The notes under the pieces: generated by a model | Databases searched by the model: none | What the model saw: the letters and a program-made list of their open reading frames with translations, nothing else | What the model was told of the DNA's origin: nothing | Shown: one piece after another, positions 48,022-57,004 of the stretch | How positions within the stretch are numbered: the first letter of the stretch is position 1 | Layout: every line of letters begins with the position of its first letter | Program-made: the position numbers and the translations under genes | Source: Roseovarius mucosus DSM 17069 | GTDB lineage: Bacteria > Pseudomonadota > Alphaproteobacteria > Rhodobacterales > Rhodobacteraceae | Length of the DNA stretch: 64,000 nucleotides | Direction: 5' to 3' | Assembly (NCBI RefSeq): GCF_000768555.3 | Contig: NZ_KN293975.1 | Coordinates: 310,001-374,000, forward strand

Positions 48022-48300
48022 ATGTCAATCCTGTCGCGATTGTTTGGGGGCAAAGCCAAGGCCGAACCCGAAGAGAAGGTGGAAATATACAAAGATTTCC
48101 GTATCTTACCCGCGCCGCAAGCGGCCGAAGGCGGATACAGGGTCGCGGCGCGGATCGAGAAGGACATCGACGGCGAAGTGCAGGTGCATCAGCTTTTGCG
48201 GGCCGATACCATTGCCAGTCTCGATGAGGCGCGGGCGTTTTGTGTGCGCAAGGCCAAGCAGGTCATTGACGAGCAGGGCGAGGCGATCTTTCGCAAGTAA
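48022..48300 (+). CDS. HlyU family protein
   Basis: A 92-aa protein of the HlyU (PF10115-type) family in alphaproteobacteria. Recognisable features are the N-terminal MSILSRLFGG, EIYKDFRILPAP and the middle GGYRVAARIEKDIDGEVQVHQL. The family was annotated as a transcriptional activator by distant relation to Vibrio HlyU, but the name may be misleading and no HTH is evident in this short protein. Function is best considered unknown. Confidence 0.82.
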   Translation: MSILSRLFGGKAKAEPEEKVEIYKDFRILPAPQAAEGGYRVAARIEKDIDGEVQVHQLLRADTIASLDEARAFCVRKAKQVIDEQGEAIFRK

Positions 48301-48616
48301 GGCGTGTTGATCGGCTAAGCGAGGCCTCGGGCCAGGCATCTGGAACATGTAAGCTCTGTAAGGTTTGTCAGGGGATTTTGTAAGGTCGCGGTCCAGGGGC
48401 AGTTTCGGTCCTACGCGCGTGCCGGCGGTTAACGGACAGTCAATGCTTGCGGGCGCGCGGGGCGTTAATCGGTGCGGGTAGAGCGGCGCGCGCGCTGCCG
48501 GTCCCTTGCACAAAGCGTAATCAGAGCGCGCGCTGGTCAGCGGATCGCCCCCTAACCGCTTGCCCCTCAACTCACGCTGTCTTACAGAGGCTGTAACAAA
48601 GCAGAGGGAGGCACCC
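48301..48616. other. Intergenic region upstream of fabB
   Basis: About 316 bases with no gene of length or composition I can support. In related genomes irr-fabA commonly precedes fabB; neither is here. There are a few short inverted GCGCGC stretches around 48480-48530, and TGTAAG/TGTAAC motifs around 48340-48600, but no convincing promoter. Confidence 0.5.
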
Positions 48617-49846
48617 ATGCGTCGTGTCGTGGTCACAGGTCTGGGGATCGTCTCCAGCATTGGCAACAACGCCCAAGAGGTTCTGGCATCACTCCGAGAG
48701 GGGCGCTCGGGCATCACCGCAAACGAGGCGATGGCCGAGCATGGCTTTCGCAGTCGGGTGGCCGGGGCGATCAATCTCGATGTGACCCAGCATGTGGACA
48801 AGCGCGCGCTGCGGTTTATGGGGGGCGGGGCGGCCTATGCCTATATCGCCATGGGGCAGGCCATTGCCGATGCAGGCCTTGAGGAAAGCGACGTGATCAA
48901 CCCCCGCACCGGGGTTGTTGCGGGATCGGGCGGCCCCTCGACCAGCGCGATGTTGGCGGCGCATCAGGTGGCGCTGGATACGGGATCGACCAAGCGGATC
49001 GGGCCGTTCGCCGTGCCCAAGACCATGTGTTCGACGATTTCGGCCAATCTGGCCACCTCCTACAAGATCAAGGGGCTGAACTATTCGATCACCTCGGCCT
49101 GTTCCACCAGCCTGCACTGCATCGGCCATGCCGCAGAGCAGATCATGTTCGGCAAGCAGGATGTGATGTTTGCAGGTGGTGGAGAGGAATTGGATTGGTC
49201 GCTGTCGTGCCTCTTTGATGCGATGGGGGCGATGTCGTCGAAATACAACGACACGCCCACCACGGCGAGCCGGGCCTTTGACGTGGGGCGCGACGGGTTC
49301 GTGATCTCGGCGGGGGGCGGTATCGTCGTGCTGGAAGAGTTGGAGCGTGCAAAGGCGCGCGGGGCCAAGATCTATGCCGAAGTGACGGGCTATGGCGCCA
49401 CTTCGGACGGGGCCGATATGGTGGCCCCCTCGGGAGAGGGCGGCGAACGGGCGATGCGTTTGGCGGTGGCGACGCTGCCAGAGGGGCGCCGCGTGAGCTA
49501 TATCAACGCGCATGGCACTTCGACGCCGGTGGGCGATGTGGGTGAGGTCGAGGCAGTGCGCCGGGTCTTTGGCCAGGGCAGCACGCCGCCGATCAGTTCC
49601 ACCAAGTCGATGACGGGCCATTCCCAGGGGGCCACGGGCGCGCAGGAGGCGATCTATTGCCTCTTGATGCTCGAGAATGATTTCATGGCGCCCTCGATCA
49701 ATGTCGAAACGCTCGATCCGGCACTTGATCCGGCAGAGATTGCGACGGTGCGGGTGGACAATGCCGGGCTGGATACGGTGATGACCAACTCCTTTGGATT
49801 TGGCGGCACCAATGGCTCGATGTTGCTGAGCAAATTTCACGGGTGA
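48617..49846 (+). CDS. fabB: Beta-ketoacyl-ACP synthase I
   Basis: A 409-aa condensing enzyme for unsaturated and saturated fatty acid elongation. Active-site C162 in [14 protein letters not shown], His in [11 protein letters not shown], and Lys/His in [15 protein letters not shown] are all present. The ATG at 48617 follows GGGAGG. It is followed by fabI after six bases. fabA, usually upstream and needed for the FabA/FabB unsaturation route, is not next to it here. Confidence 0.95.
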   Translation: MRRVVVTGLGIVSSIGNNAQEVLASLREGRSGITANEAMAEHGFRSRVAGAINLDVTQHVDKRALRFMGGGAAYAYIAMGQAIADAGLEESDVINPRTGVVAGSGGPSTSAMLAAHQVALDTGSTKRIGPFAVPKTMCSTISANLATSYKIKGLNYSITSACSTSLHCIGHAAEQIMFGKQDVMFAGGGEELDWSLSCLFDAMGAMSSKYNDTPTTASRAFDVGRDGFVISAGGGIVVLEELERAKARGAKIYAEVTGYGATSDGADMVAPSGEGGERAMRLAVATLPEGRRVSYINAHGTSTPVGDVGEVEAVRRVFGQGSTPPISSTKSMTGHSQGATGAQEAIYCLLMLENDFMAPSINVETLDPALDPAEIATVRVDNAGLDTVMTNSFGFGGTNGSMLLSKFHG

Positions 49847-49852
49847 GATGAG

Positions 49853-50644
49853 ATGACGATTGCGATGCAGGGCAAGCGCGGCCTGATCATGGGGGTGGCC
49901 AATGACCGCTCCATCGCCTGGGGAATTGCACGGGCGATGCATGAAGCGGGGGCGGAACTGGCCTTTTCCTATCAGGGTGAGAATTTTGCCAAGCGGGTCG
50001 AGCCGCTGGCGTCGAGCGTTGGCTCTGACCTCTTGCTCGATGTGGATGTGACCGATGATGCCTCGCTTGATGCCGCGTTCGCGGCGCTGGCGGAGCGCTG
50101 GCCGACGATTGATTTCGTGGTGCATGCGGTGGCCTATTCCGACAAGTCGGAGCTGACGGGTCGGTTTTTGAACACGAGCCGGGCCAATTTCAAACATTCG
50201 CTGGAAATCTCGGCCTATTCGTTCATCGAGGTGGCGCGGCGGGCCTATCCGATGATGAAGGACAATGGCGGCTGTCTGTTGACCTTGACCTATCAGGGGT
50301 CGAACAAGGTTGTGCCGAATTACAACGTGATGGGCGTGGCCAAGGCGGCGCTGGAATCGGCGACGCGCTATCTGGCGAATGATCTGGGACCGGATGGGAT
50401 CCGCGTCAATGCGATCAGCCCCGGACCGATGAAAACGCTGGCAGGGGCCGCGATTGGCGGCGCGCGCAAGACGTTTCGGCATACCGAGGTGAATGCGCCG
50501 ATGCGGGCGAATGCCACGTTGGAGGCGATTGGCGGCACGGCGGTCTATCTCGCGTCGGACGCGGGGGCCTGCACCAGCGGTGAGATCATCCATGTCGATG
50601 GGGGGTATCACGTGCTGGGCATGCCGCAGGCCGAGAACCTCTGA
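49853..50644 (+). CDS. fabI: Enoyl-ACP reductase (NADH), FabI
   Basis: A 263-aa SDR-type enoyl-ACP reductase for the final reduction of fatty-acid elongation. The N-terminal GLIMGVANDRSIAWGIA is the FabI NAD-binding motif; Y157-x6-K164 (NYNVMGVAKA) is the catalytic pair. It follows fabB in the usual order. Target of triclosan in other bacteria. Confidence 0.96.
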   Translation: MTIAMQGKRGLIMGVANDRSIAWGIARAMHEAGAELAFSYQGENFAKRVEPLASSVGSDLLLDVDVTDDASLDAAFAALAERWPTIDFVVHAVAYSDKSELTGRFLNTSRANFKHSLEISAYSFIEVARRAYPMMKDNGGCLLTLTYQGSNKVVPNYNVMGVAKAALESATRYLANDLGPDGIRVNAISPGPMKTLAGAAIGGARKTFRHTEVNAPMRANATLEAIGGTAVYLASDAGACTSGEIIHVDGGYHVLGMPQAENL

Positions 50645-50709
50645 GGTCGGACCGGGTCTGGCCTCGTTATTGCCAAAGTCTTGCCGTGTTGCTGCATCAG
50701 GCTGCGCGC

Positions 50710-51021
50710 ATGGAGCAATTTCGCCAGGTCGGCCAACCCGCTGAGATCAGATCACTTGCCCGTGCGCGCCGCGCGCGGCGGTGGGCGTGGATGACAAGTG
50801 TTTCCCTCGGCATCTGCGCGCTGGTGTCCATCTGGCAGGAGCGGGCGCTGGCACCGGGGGTGCATGACGCGCTGCAGGGCGCGGTTGCGCAGGCGCAAAG
50901 TATGATTGACGGCAACGAGACCGCGCGCGCCCTCTTGGCGCGGCTGGACGGTGGCATTGCCGTGGCCAAGGATGCCGGGCTTGATCCGCTGACGGCGCTT
51001 TTGCTGCGGGTGGCGGATTAA
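50710..51021 (+). CDS. Hypothetical small membrane-anchored protein
   Basis: A 103-aa protein. A basic region (SLARARRARRWAWM) precedes one hydrophobic segment (about residues 27-42, TSVSLGICALVSIW), giving a single-pass inner-membrane topology, then a soluble helical end. The ATG at 50710 is the first good start; GTG/TTG codons at 50686-50689 would extend it. No family recognised; it follows fabI and faces the convergent gene next. Confidence 0.55.
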   Translation: MEQFRQVGQPAEIRSLARARRARRWAWMTSVSLGICALVSIWQERALAPGVHDALQGAVAQAQSMIDGNETARALLARLDGGIAVAKDAGLDPLTALLLRVAD

Positions 51022-51028
51022 TCCGCAT

Positions 51029-51904
51029 TCAGAACCACTGGCCCGGTTCCATCAGACCCAGATCGAGCAGTTGCCGCGAATGCCATTCGAACGGGATCGA
51101 GTTGTGCCATTTGAAGCTATGGATGTCGAAGGTTGAGCCGGGGTTGCGCTTGAGCGCCTTGGCGGTGCGAAAGGACACGATGGCGCTGGTCAGGTTGTGA
51201 TGCCAAGGGCAGGCGTAGGTATTGTATTCCTCGTCGGAAAAGGTGTGATCCTCGCGCAGTTTCAGCTCTGGTTTGGCACGAAAGAGCGCGATGCGGTCGA
51301 TCTTGCGGCGTTTGGCGGGGATGTGTTCCTCGTAGCGCCAGCGTAGGCCGCCGTAGAAATCAAGCTGCCGTTCTCTGGGGTGGTTGTGGTTCTCGGGGTC
51401 GGGGCGCGCGAGGGCGTAATAGCCGGATTTGTCCATATGCGCCGTCTCGAGGCAGACGGCATCGGGGTAGGTATCGAGATCGCCAGCGTAGAGATCAATC
51501 ACATAGGTCAGCATCGCGTCGCGGCGTTCTTCGGTGTGAAAGGCCAGCATTTCGCCCACGGTGCGGGTCTCGCAGAAGGGATAGAACAGGTATTCGGCGT
51601 TGTAGCAGTAATACATCCAGAGGCCGGGGGCGGCGGCGATGACGGCATTGACCGCCTCGGTCAGGCTGTCGCCAGAGGACAGATCGTGGCGAATGCGGTA
51701 AAGGCCGGGGGTGTCGGCCACGTCGCGGGCCAAGGTAAAGTTGTCGGGCGCAAAGAGAAGCACGGCGGCAAAGCCAGTGTCGAGATGGTGGCGCAGGGTA
51801 GAGTTGAGTTCGGTCTCATCCTCTGCAAAGACCATGGCGATGGGCCCTTTGGCGAGGGCCTTGCCGGGGTTGGCGAGAAAGCTCTTGAGGTCGGGGGCGG
51901 TCAT
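51029..51904 (-). CDS. Glycosyltransferase-like protein (GT2/GT92-type)
   Basis: A 291-aa protein. The N-terminal ~120 residues resemble a GT-A fold (AEDETELNSTLRHHLDTGF..., then WMYYCYNAEYLFYPF where DxD would lie), but the DxD triad is not preserved as Asp-x-Asp. The rest is unusual and rich in aromatic residues and Arg/His (KRRKIDRIALFRA). I am confident it is a conserved Rhodobacteraceae-type protein; glycosyltransferase activity is an inference from fold. Divergent from miaB. Confidence 0.55.
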   Translation of the reverse strand: MTAPDLKSFLANPGKALAKGPIAMVFAEDETELNSTLRHHLDTGFAAVLLFAPDNFTLARDVADTPGLYRIRHDLSSGDSLTEAVNAVIAAAPGLWMYYCYNAEYLFYPFCETRTVGEMLAFHTEERRDAMLTYVIDLYAGDLDTYPDAVCLETAHMDKSGYYALARPDPENHNHPRERQLDFYGGLRWRYEEHIPAKRRKIDRIALFRAKPELKLREDHTFSDEEYNTYACPWHHNLTSAIVSFRTAKALKRNPGSTFDIHSFKWHNSIPFEWHSRQLLDLGLMEPGQWF

Positions 51905-52018
51905 GCGCGGCTCTACCCTTGGTTTTTTGTGCAAAGTCCGACAAACGCGGGGGCATTGCAAGTGCCCTATCCCCTGATGTAGTCAGACAGCCTGAACCCC
52001 AGGGCGGAGGCCGGGCGC

Positions 52019-53341
52019 ATGGCAGATGTGAAAAAGCTCTTTATCAAGACCTATGGCTGTCAGATGAATGTCTATGACAGCGAGCGCATGGCCGAGGCCA
52101 TGGGCGGGTCAGGATATGTCGAGACGCAAGACCCGGCTGAGGCGGATATGATTCTGCTGAACACCTGTCATATCCGCGAAAAAGCCGCTGAAAAGGTCTA
52201 TTCCGAACTGGGGCGGATGAAGCAGTTCAAGCTGGACAAGCCCGATTTGAAAATCGGGGTGACGGGTTGTGTGGCACAGGCCGAGGGCGAAGAGATCATG
52301 CGCCGTCAGCCGCTGGTCGATCTGGTGGTGGGACCGCAGAGTTATCATCGCCTGCCCGAGATGGAAGCGCGGGTGCGTGCGGGGGAAAAGGCGCTCGATA
52401 CCGATTTTCCGATTGACGACAAGTTCGACACGTTGCGGCACCGACCCAAAGCGCGGCGCGGGCCGACCGCGTTTTTGACCGTGCAGGAAGGCTGTGACAA
52501 GTTCTGTGCTTTCTGCGTTGTGCCCTACACGCGCGGGGCAGAGGTGAGCCGCCCGGCAAGCCGTGTGCTGGAAGAAGCCCGGGATCTGGTCGAGCGTGGC
52601 GTGCGCGAGATCACGCTCTTGGGACAGAACGTGAATGCCTATCACGGGGCTGGCGAGGGTGGTGATTGGGGGCTGGCGCGGCTGGTCTGGGCCTTGAGCG
52701 AGATTGACGGGCTGGAGCGTATCCGGTTCACCACGAGTCATCCCAATGACATGGACGATGATCTGATTGCCGCGCATGGGGACTGTGCCAAACTCATGCC
52801 CTATCTGCATTTGCCGGTGCAATCGGGGTCTGACCGTATCCTCAAGCGGATGAACCGCAGCCATACTGCCGAAAGCTATCTGCGCCTGATCGAGCGCATC
52901 CGCGCGGCGCGGCCGGATATCCTGTTGTCGGGGGATTTCATCGTGGGCTTTCCCGAGGAAACGGATGCCGATTTTCAGGCGACAATGGAGTTGATTGAAG
53001 CCGTCAACTACGGGTCTGCCTTTTCGTTCAAATATTCCACCCGTCCCGGCACGCCCGCTGCCGAGCGGCCGCAGGTGCCTGAAGAAGTCAAGACCGAGCG
53101 GCTCTATCGGTTGCAAGAGTTGATCACCCGTCAGCAGCGCGCGGCGCAGGATGCGATGGTCGGGCGCCGGGTTGGGGTGCTGTTTGAAAAGGCGGGGCGA
53201 ATGCCGGGGCAAATGGTGGGCAAGTCCGATCACCTGCACGCGGTGCATGTCACCGGCGATGTGGCGATTGGCGATTTGCGGCAGGTCGAGATTATCGAGA
53301 GCGGGCCGAATTCACTGGCCGGTCGGTTGATTTCCTCCTGA
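52019..53341 (+). CDS. miaB: tRNA-2-methylthio-N6-isopentenyladenosine synthase
   Basis: A 440-aa radical-SAM methylthiotransferase modifying A37 of tRNAs reading UNN codons. N-terminal UPF0004 domain with cluster cysteines ([22 protein letters not shown]). Radical-SAM triad C159, C163, C166 (GCDKFCAFC). TRAM domain at the C-terminus. Length matches. Monocistronic between a divergent gene and the OmpA operon. Confidence 0.97.
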   Translation: MADVKKLFIKTYGCQMNVYDSERMAEAMGGSGYVETQDPAEADMILLNTCHIREKAAEKVYSELGRMKQFKLDKPDLKIGVTGCVAQAEGEEIMRRQPLVDLVVGPQSYHRLPEMEARVRAGEKALDTDFPIDDKFDTLRHRPKARRGPTAFLTVQEGCDKFCAFCVVPYTRGAEVSRPASRVLEEARDLVERGVREITLLGQNVNAYHGAGEGGDWGLARLVWALSEIDGLERIRFTTSHPNDMDDDLIAAHGDCAKLMPYLHLPVQSGSDRILKRMNRSHTAESYLRLIERIRAARPDILLSGDFIVGFPEETDADFQATMELIEAVNYGSAFSFKYSTRPGTPAAERPQVPEEVKTERLYRLQELITRQQRAAQDAMVGRRVGVLFEKAGRMPGQMVGKSDHLHAVHVTGDVAIGDLRQVEIIESGPNSLAGRLISS

Positions 53342-53430
53342 ATCTACGGCGATTTCCCTGCGCTGTGGATGAATTGTGGCCAGAGCGTGGCATTGTTTCC
53401 CCGAGGGGCACAATATCTGGTGAAATTTGC

Positions 53431-53458
53431 TTCACTTTAAGCGAAGACTTGATACAAT
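53431..53458 (+). promoter_or_regulatory. Putative promoter of the OmpA/lipoprotein pair
   Basis: TTCACT (53431-53436) and TACAAT (53453-53458) with a 16-base spacer resemble -35 and -10 boxes in an AT-rich stretch. The intervening and flanking CTTCACTTTAAGCGAAG forms a short hairpin that could be an operator. Predicted start near 53465, about 60 bases before the GTG. Confidence 0.4.
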
Positions 53459-53527
53459 TCAGTCTTATTAAATGGTTGGGGGTCATGGAGTTGACCACCA
53501 TCTGGGGGCAATAAAAGGACTGGGGTC

Positions 53528-54103
53528 GTGACGAAACGCATTTCGAATACGCTTCACGCGGTCATGCGGGGGGCAAGTGCCATTGCTCTTGGCGTCGCGG
53601 TGATGGCAAGCGGTGCAGCCGCGCAGCAGCAACGGACCGTTTTGGGGGAGCGCTATATTCCGACCATCTGGGTGGATCCGGATGGATGCGAACATTGGGT
53701 GATGGATGACGGCGCGGAGGGCTATATGAGCCCGCATGTGACGCGCCAAGGTATTCCGGTGTGTCGTGAGGTCAATCTGTGCGGGGTGGTCAACACCGAC
53801 CAGCTCTTTGCAACGGATAGCGCGCGTATCAGCTCGTCGGGGCAGCAACGCCTGCGCGAGTTCTTCCAGCAGACGCAAGCGGTCTCTTACACCATTGTCG
53901 GTCATACCGACAGCCGCGCCTCGGATGAATACAACATGGGCCTTTCGCTCCGGCGGGCCAATTCTGTGGCGGCGGTTGCACGAAGCACCGGGGCCAGTAT
54001 CGCGGATGTGCGTGGCTATGGCGAACGGATGCCCAAGGCGTCGAACAACACCGCCGAGGGCATGGCGCAGAATCGCCGTGTCGAAATCCTGTGCTGGCGC
54101 TGA
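53528..54103 (+). CDS. OmpA-family peptidoglycan-binding protein with N-terminal C-x24-C module
   Basis: A 191-aa exported protein. Signal peptide to about residue 32 (VMASGAAAQ). Residues 47-79 form a short domain starting IWVDPDGCEHW and ending GIPVC (C54 and C79). Residues ~88-190 are an OmpA C-terminal domain (IVGHTDSRASDEYNMGLSLR, then NRRVEIL) that binds peptidoglycan. Start is GTG at 53528 after AAGGACTGGGG. The next gene encodes a lipoprotein carrying the same 33-residue module, 12 bases downstream, in the same operon. Confidence 0.88.
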   Translation: MTKRISNTLHAVMRGASAIALGVAVMASGAAAQQQRTVLGERYIPTIWVDPDGCEHWVMDDGAEGYMSPHVTRQGIPVCREVNLCGVVNTDQLFATDSARISSSGQQRLREFFQQTQAVSYTIVGHTDSRASDEYNMGLSLRRANSVAAVARSTGASIADVRGYGERMPKASNNTAEGMAQNRRVEILCWR

Positions 54104-54115
54104 GGGGGCTGAGCA

Positions 54116-54421
54116 ATGAAAACCTATAAAATCGCGCTCGCCCTGCCCATGGTCGGACTATTGGCGGCCTGTGACGCGGGCCCGGACAAGACAGTGGACC
54201 GCAATATCTTTGACAGGGGGCATCTGAGCCAGATGCAGGCCGGGATCTGGGTTGATCCCAACGGCTGTGACCACTGGATCATCGACGATGGCGTCGAGGG
54301 CTATCTGTCTCAACGTCTGGACAAGTTCGGCAAGCCGGTCTGTTCGGGCATTGCCCCGCCGACCGTGGCGACGGGCAATTTCAAAGGTGGCTCCACGAGC
54401 CTGATCGGCGATCCGATTTGA
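54116..54421 (+). CDS. Lipoprotein sharing a domain with the OmpA-family protein
   Basis: A 101-aa lipoprotein. Lipobox LLAAC gives lipidated C19. Residues 44-76 (IWVDPNGCDHW ... GKPVC; C51 and C76) align with residues 47-79 of the preceding OmpA-like protein at identical length, with 20 of 33 identical residues and the two Cys equally spaced. There is no OmpA domain. It presumably sits on the outer membrane facing the periplasm. Followed by a strong terminator. Confidence 0.85.
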   Translation: MKTYKIALALPMVGLLAACDAGPDKTVDRNIFDRGHLSQMQAGIWVDPNGCDHWIIDDGVEGYLSQRLDKFGKPVCSGIAPPTVATGNFKGGSTSLIGDPI

Positions 54422-54450
54422 TCGGGATTGTCCCATCTGATGAACCAATG

Positions 54451-54479
54451 TGCGGGCCCCTTTTGGCCCGCATTTTTTT
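54451..54479 (+). terminator. Strong rho-independent terminator
   Basis: TGCGGGCC-CCTTTT-GGCCCGCA followed by T7 (54473-54479): an 8-bp GC stem and long T run at the end of the OmpA/lipoprotein operon and before phoH. Confidence 0.92.
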
Positions 54480-54572
54480 CGCCGGTTTGCCCGGAATCGC
54501 GGCTGTCTGCTTGCGCAGGCGGCGGCATCTTGGCACTGTGAAGGGGAACCTCTGACCCTGTGGGAGATATGC

Positions 54573-55580
54573 TTGGGTAATAACGCGCCGCCCCCCGCCG
54601 CCGATCTGGCCTCTTTGCAAGAGTCCGTGATCGAATTCCCGGATAACATGCTGCTGATTGACCTCTGCGGCGAGTATGATCGGAACCTTGCCGAGATCGA
54701 GCGAAAACTGGGGGTGCAGATTGTCCGGCGCGGCAATCACCTGTCGGTCATGGGCGAGGATGGCCCAGTGCGCGAGGCGACGGGCGTGTTGCAGGCGCTG
54801 TATTCCCGGCTGGAAAGCGGGCGCGCGGTCGAGCGTGGCGACGTGGACCGCGAATTGCGGATGGGCGGATCAGAGAGCGAGACTGGCGCGCTGGCGGGCG
54901 ATCAGCTCGAGATGTTCAAGAGCGGCCCGGTCGAGATCAAGACCCGCAAGAAATACGTGGAGCCACGCACCGAGGCGCAGAAATCCTATGTGCGATCGTT
55001 GTTCGCGCATGAGCTGGCCTTTGGCATCGGGCCTGCGGGCACAGGCAAGACCTATCTGGCGGTCGCTGTCGGGGTCAATATGTTCATCGAGGGGCATGTG
55101 GACCGGATCATCCTGAGCCGTCCGGCCGTCGAGGCGGGCGAGAAGCTGGGCTATTTGCCGGGGGATATGAAGGACAAGGTCGATCCCTACATGCAGCCGC
55201 TCTATGATGCGCTGAACGATTTTCTGCCGGCCAAGCAGGTGCAAAAACTGATGGAGGAGAAGAAGATCGAGATTGCGCCGCTGGCCTTCATGCGCGGGCG
55301 CACGCTGAGCAATGCCTTTGTCGTGCTGGACGAGGCGCAGAATGCAACCTCGATGCAGATGAAGATGTTTCTGACGCGATTGGGCGAGGGGAGCCGGATG
55401 GTGATCACCGGCGACCGCACGCAGATCGACCTGCCGCGCGGCGTGCCCTCGGGACTGGCGGATGCGGAGCGGCTCTTGACCAGAATTCCGCAGATCAGTT
55501 TCAACTATTTCACGTCCAAGGATGTGGTGCGGCATCCGCTGGTGGCCGCGATCATCGAGGCCTACGAGGCGGAAGGTTAA
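54573..55580 (+). CDS. ybeZ: PhoH family ATPase (YbeZ)
   Basis: A 335-aa PhoH-like ATPase linked to ribosome/RNA metabolism. Walker A GPAGTGKTYLAVAV and Walker B VVLDEAQNAT are present, with GDRTQIDLP. No ATG lies near the start; TTG at 54573, after GGGAGATATGC, gives the family-like N-terminus (M)GNNAPPPAADLAS and IEFPDNMLLIDLCGEYD. First gene of ybeZ-ybeY-corC-lnt. Confidence 0.93.
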   Translation: MGNNAPPPAADLASLQESVIEFPDNMLLIDLCGEYDRNLAEIERKLGVQIVRRGNHLSVMGEDGPVREATGVLQALYSRLESGRAVERGDVDRELRMGGSESETGALAGDQLEMFKSGPVEIKTRKKYVEPRTEAQKSYVRSLFAHELAFGIGPAGTGKTYLAVAVGVNMFIEGHVDRIILSRPAVEAGEKLGYLPGDMKDKVDPYMQPLYDALNDFLPAKQVQKLMEEKKIEIAPLAFMRGRTLSNAFVVLDEAQNATSMQMKMFLTRLGEGSRMVITGDRTQIDLPRGVPSGLADAERLLTRIPQISFNYFTSKDVVRHPLVAAIIEAYEAEG

Positions 55581-55585
55581 GCCCT

Positions 55586-56074
55586 GTGCTGTGCGATGTG
55601 GTGATCGAGGACGACCGCTGGGAGGCGGCGGGGCTGGAGGATTTGGCCGAACGCGCGGCGCGGGCCACGCTGGAGCATCTGGCGCTGAACCCGGAGGATT
55701 GGGAAATCAGCCTGCTGGGCTGTGACGATGCGCGGATTGCCGTGCTCAACGAGGATTTTCGCGACAAGCCGCAGCCCACGAATGTGCTAAGCTGGCCGAG
55801 CGAGGAGCGCGGGGCAGAGATGCCCGGCGCGGCACCTGAGCCACCTCTGCCGGGGCCTGATCCGGAGTTGGGGGATATTGCGATTGCCTGGGACACCTGC
55901 GCGCGCGAGGCGCTAGAAGGCGACAAACCGCTTGCGGACCATGTGACGCATCTGATCGTTCATGCAGTGTTACATTTGTTGGGCTATGATCATGTGCGTG
56001 ACCAAGATGCCACTCTGATGGAAACAACTGAGGTGGAGATACTTGGCAAACTTGGGGTCAGTGACCCATATTAG
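55586..56074 (+). CDS. ybeY: Endoribonuclease YbeY
   Basis: A 162-aa zinc-dependent RNase acting in 16S rRNA maturation and ribosome quality control. The zinc motif H-x3-H-x5-H appears in HLIVHAVLHLLGYDH (canonical HG replaced by HA). NVLSWPSEE and GDIAIAWDTC are family blocks. The GTG at 55586 follows GGAAGG by nine bases. It is five bases downstream of ybeZ. Confidence 0.93.
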   Translation: MLCDVVIEDDRWEAAGLEDLAERAARATLEHLALNPEDWEISLLGCDDARIAVLNEDFRDKPQPTNVLSWPSEERGAEMPGAAPEPPLPGPDPELGDIAIAWDTCAREALEGDKPLADHVTHLIVHAVLHLLGYDHVRDQDATLMETTEVEILGKLGVSDPY

Positions 56075-56116
56075 CCGTGCTGGGGCCTCTGTGCCCCGTC
56101 ACCTGGAAAGAGATGG

Positions 56117-57004
56117 ATGGGCGAGAGTATCGACGGATCGTCTATGGCAGCGCAGAGCGCGCCGCCGGACGATGACAAGGACACCGAAGAGTCGGGCGGA
56201 TTTTTCCGCCGCATCTTGGGGGTTTTTTCGACCAATGACGAAGTGACCGAGGCTGAGCATGAGCATCCGGCACAAGCCTATGGTGTGCCGGGTATGGGCA
56301 ACCTGCGGCATATGGCCGTCGAGGATGTGGCCATTCCCAAGGCCGAGATCGTCTCGGTTCCCAACACGATTTCGAAAGAGGACCTTGTGCATGTGTTCCG
56401 CGACAGCGGCATGTCGCGCCTGCCGGTCTATGAGGGGACGTTGGATTCGCCCATCGGTATGCTGCATCTCAAGGATTTTGCGCTGAGGCATGGGTTCAAC
56501 GGGGATACCGAGGAGTTCAAGCTGGAGGATATGTTGCGCCCGCTGCTGTTTGTGCCCCCGTCGATGCCGATTGGCGTGTTGTTGCAGAAGATGCAGGCCG
56601 AGCGGCGGCATATGGCGCTGGTGATCGACGAATATGGCGGTGTGGACGGTCTTGTGACCATCGAGGACCTGATCGAACAGGTGGTGGGTGAGATCGAGGA
56701 TGAGCATGACATTGACGAGGATCATTACTGGACGCTGGAAAAGCCCGGCAGTTACGTGGCCCTTGCCAAGACCCCGCTCGAGGATTTCGAGGCCGAGATC
56801 GGCATCTCGCTGACCGAGGCGGACGAGATCGACGAGGAAGAGATCGACACGCTGGGCGGTCTGGTTTTCATGCTGCTGGGGCGGGTGCCTGTACGCGGCG
56901 AGGTGATCGAGCATCCCGCAGGGCCGGTGATCGAGGTGATGGAGGCCGATCCGCGCCGCATCAAGCGCGTGCGCGTGCGTCTGCCTGAGGCCAGGAATGA
57001 GTGA
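56117..57004 (+). CDS. corC: CorC/HlyC family CBS-domain protein
   Basis: A 295-aa soluble CorC-type protein. Two CBS repeats (about residues 68-190: AIPKAEIVSV..., LVIDEYGGVDGLVTIED) are followed by a CorC_HlyC transporter-associated domain (DTLGGLVFMLLGRVP). YbeX is linked to ribosome maturation or Co/Mg handling. An ATG at 56113 is out of frame. Its 3' end overlaps lnt by eight bases. Confidence 0.93.
   Translation: MGESIDGSSMAAQSAPPDDDKDTEESGGFFRRILGVFSTNDEVTEAEHEHPAQAYGVPGMGNLRHMAVEDVAIPKAEIVSVPNTISKEDLVHVFRDSGMSRLPVYEGTLDSPIGMLHLKDFALRHGFNGDTEEFKLEDMLRPLLFVPPSMPIGVLLQKMQAERRHMALVIDEYGGVDGLVTIEDLIEQVVGEIEDEHDIDEDHYWTLEKPGSYVALAKTPLEDFEAEIGISLTEADEIDEEEIDTLGGLVFMLLGRVPVRGEVIEHPAGPVIEVMEADPRRIKRVRVRLPEARNE

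Noticed and set aside
48022..48300. Calling the HlyU-like protein a transcription factor
   Set aside because: The 92-residue protein has no visible HTH; the family name is by distant analogy only.
48689..50611. A 640-residue open frame on the minus strand opposite fabB-fabI
   Set aside because: It is an artefact of high GC codon usage (few stops antisense). It is rich in His/Arg, has no homology that I recognise, and lies opposite two well-supported genes.
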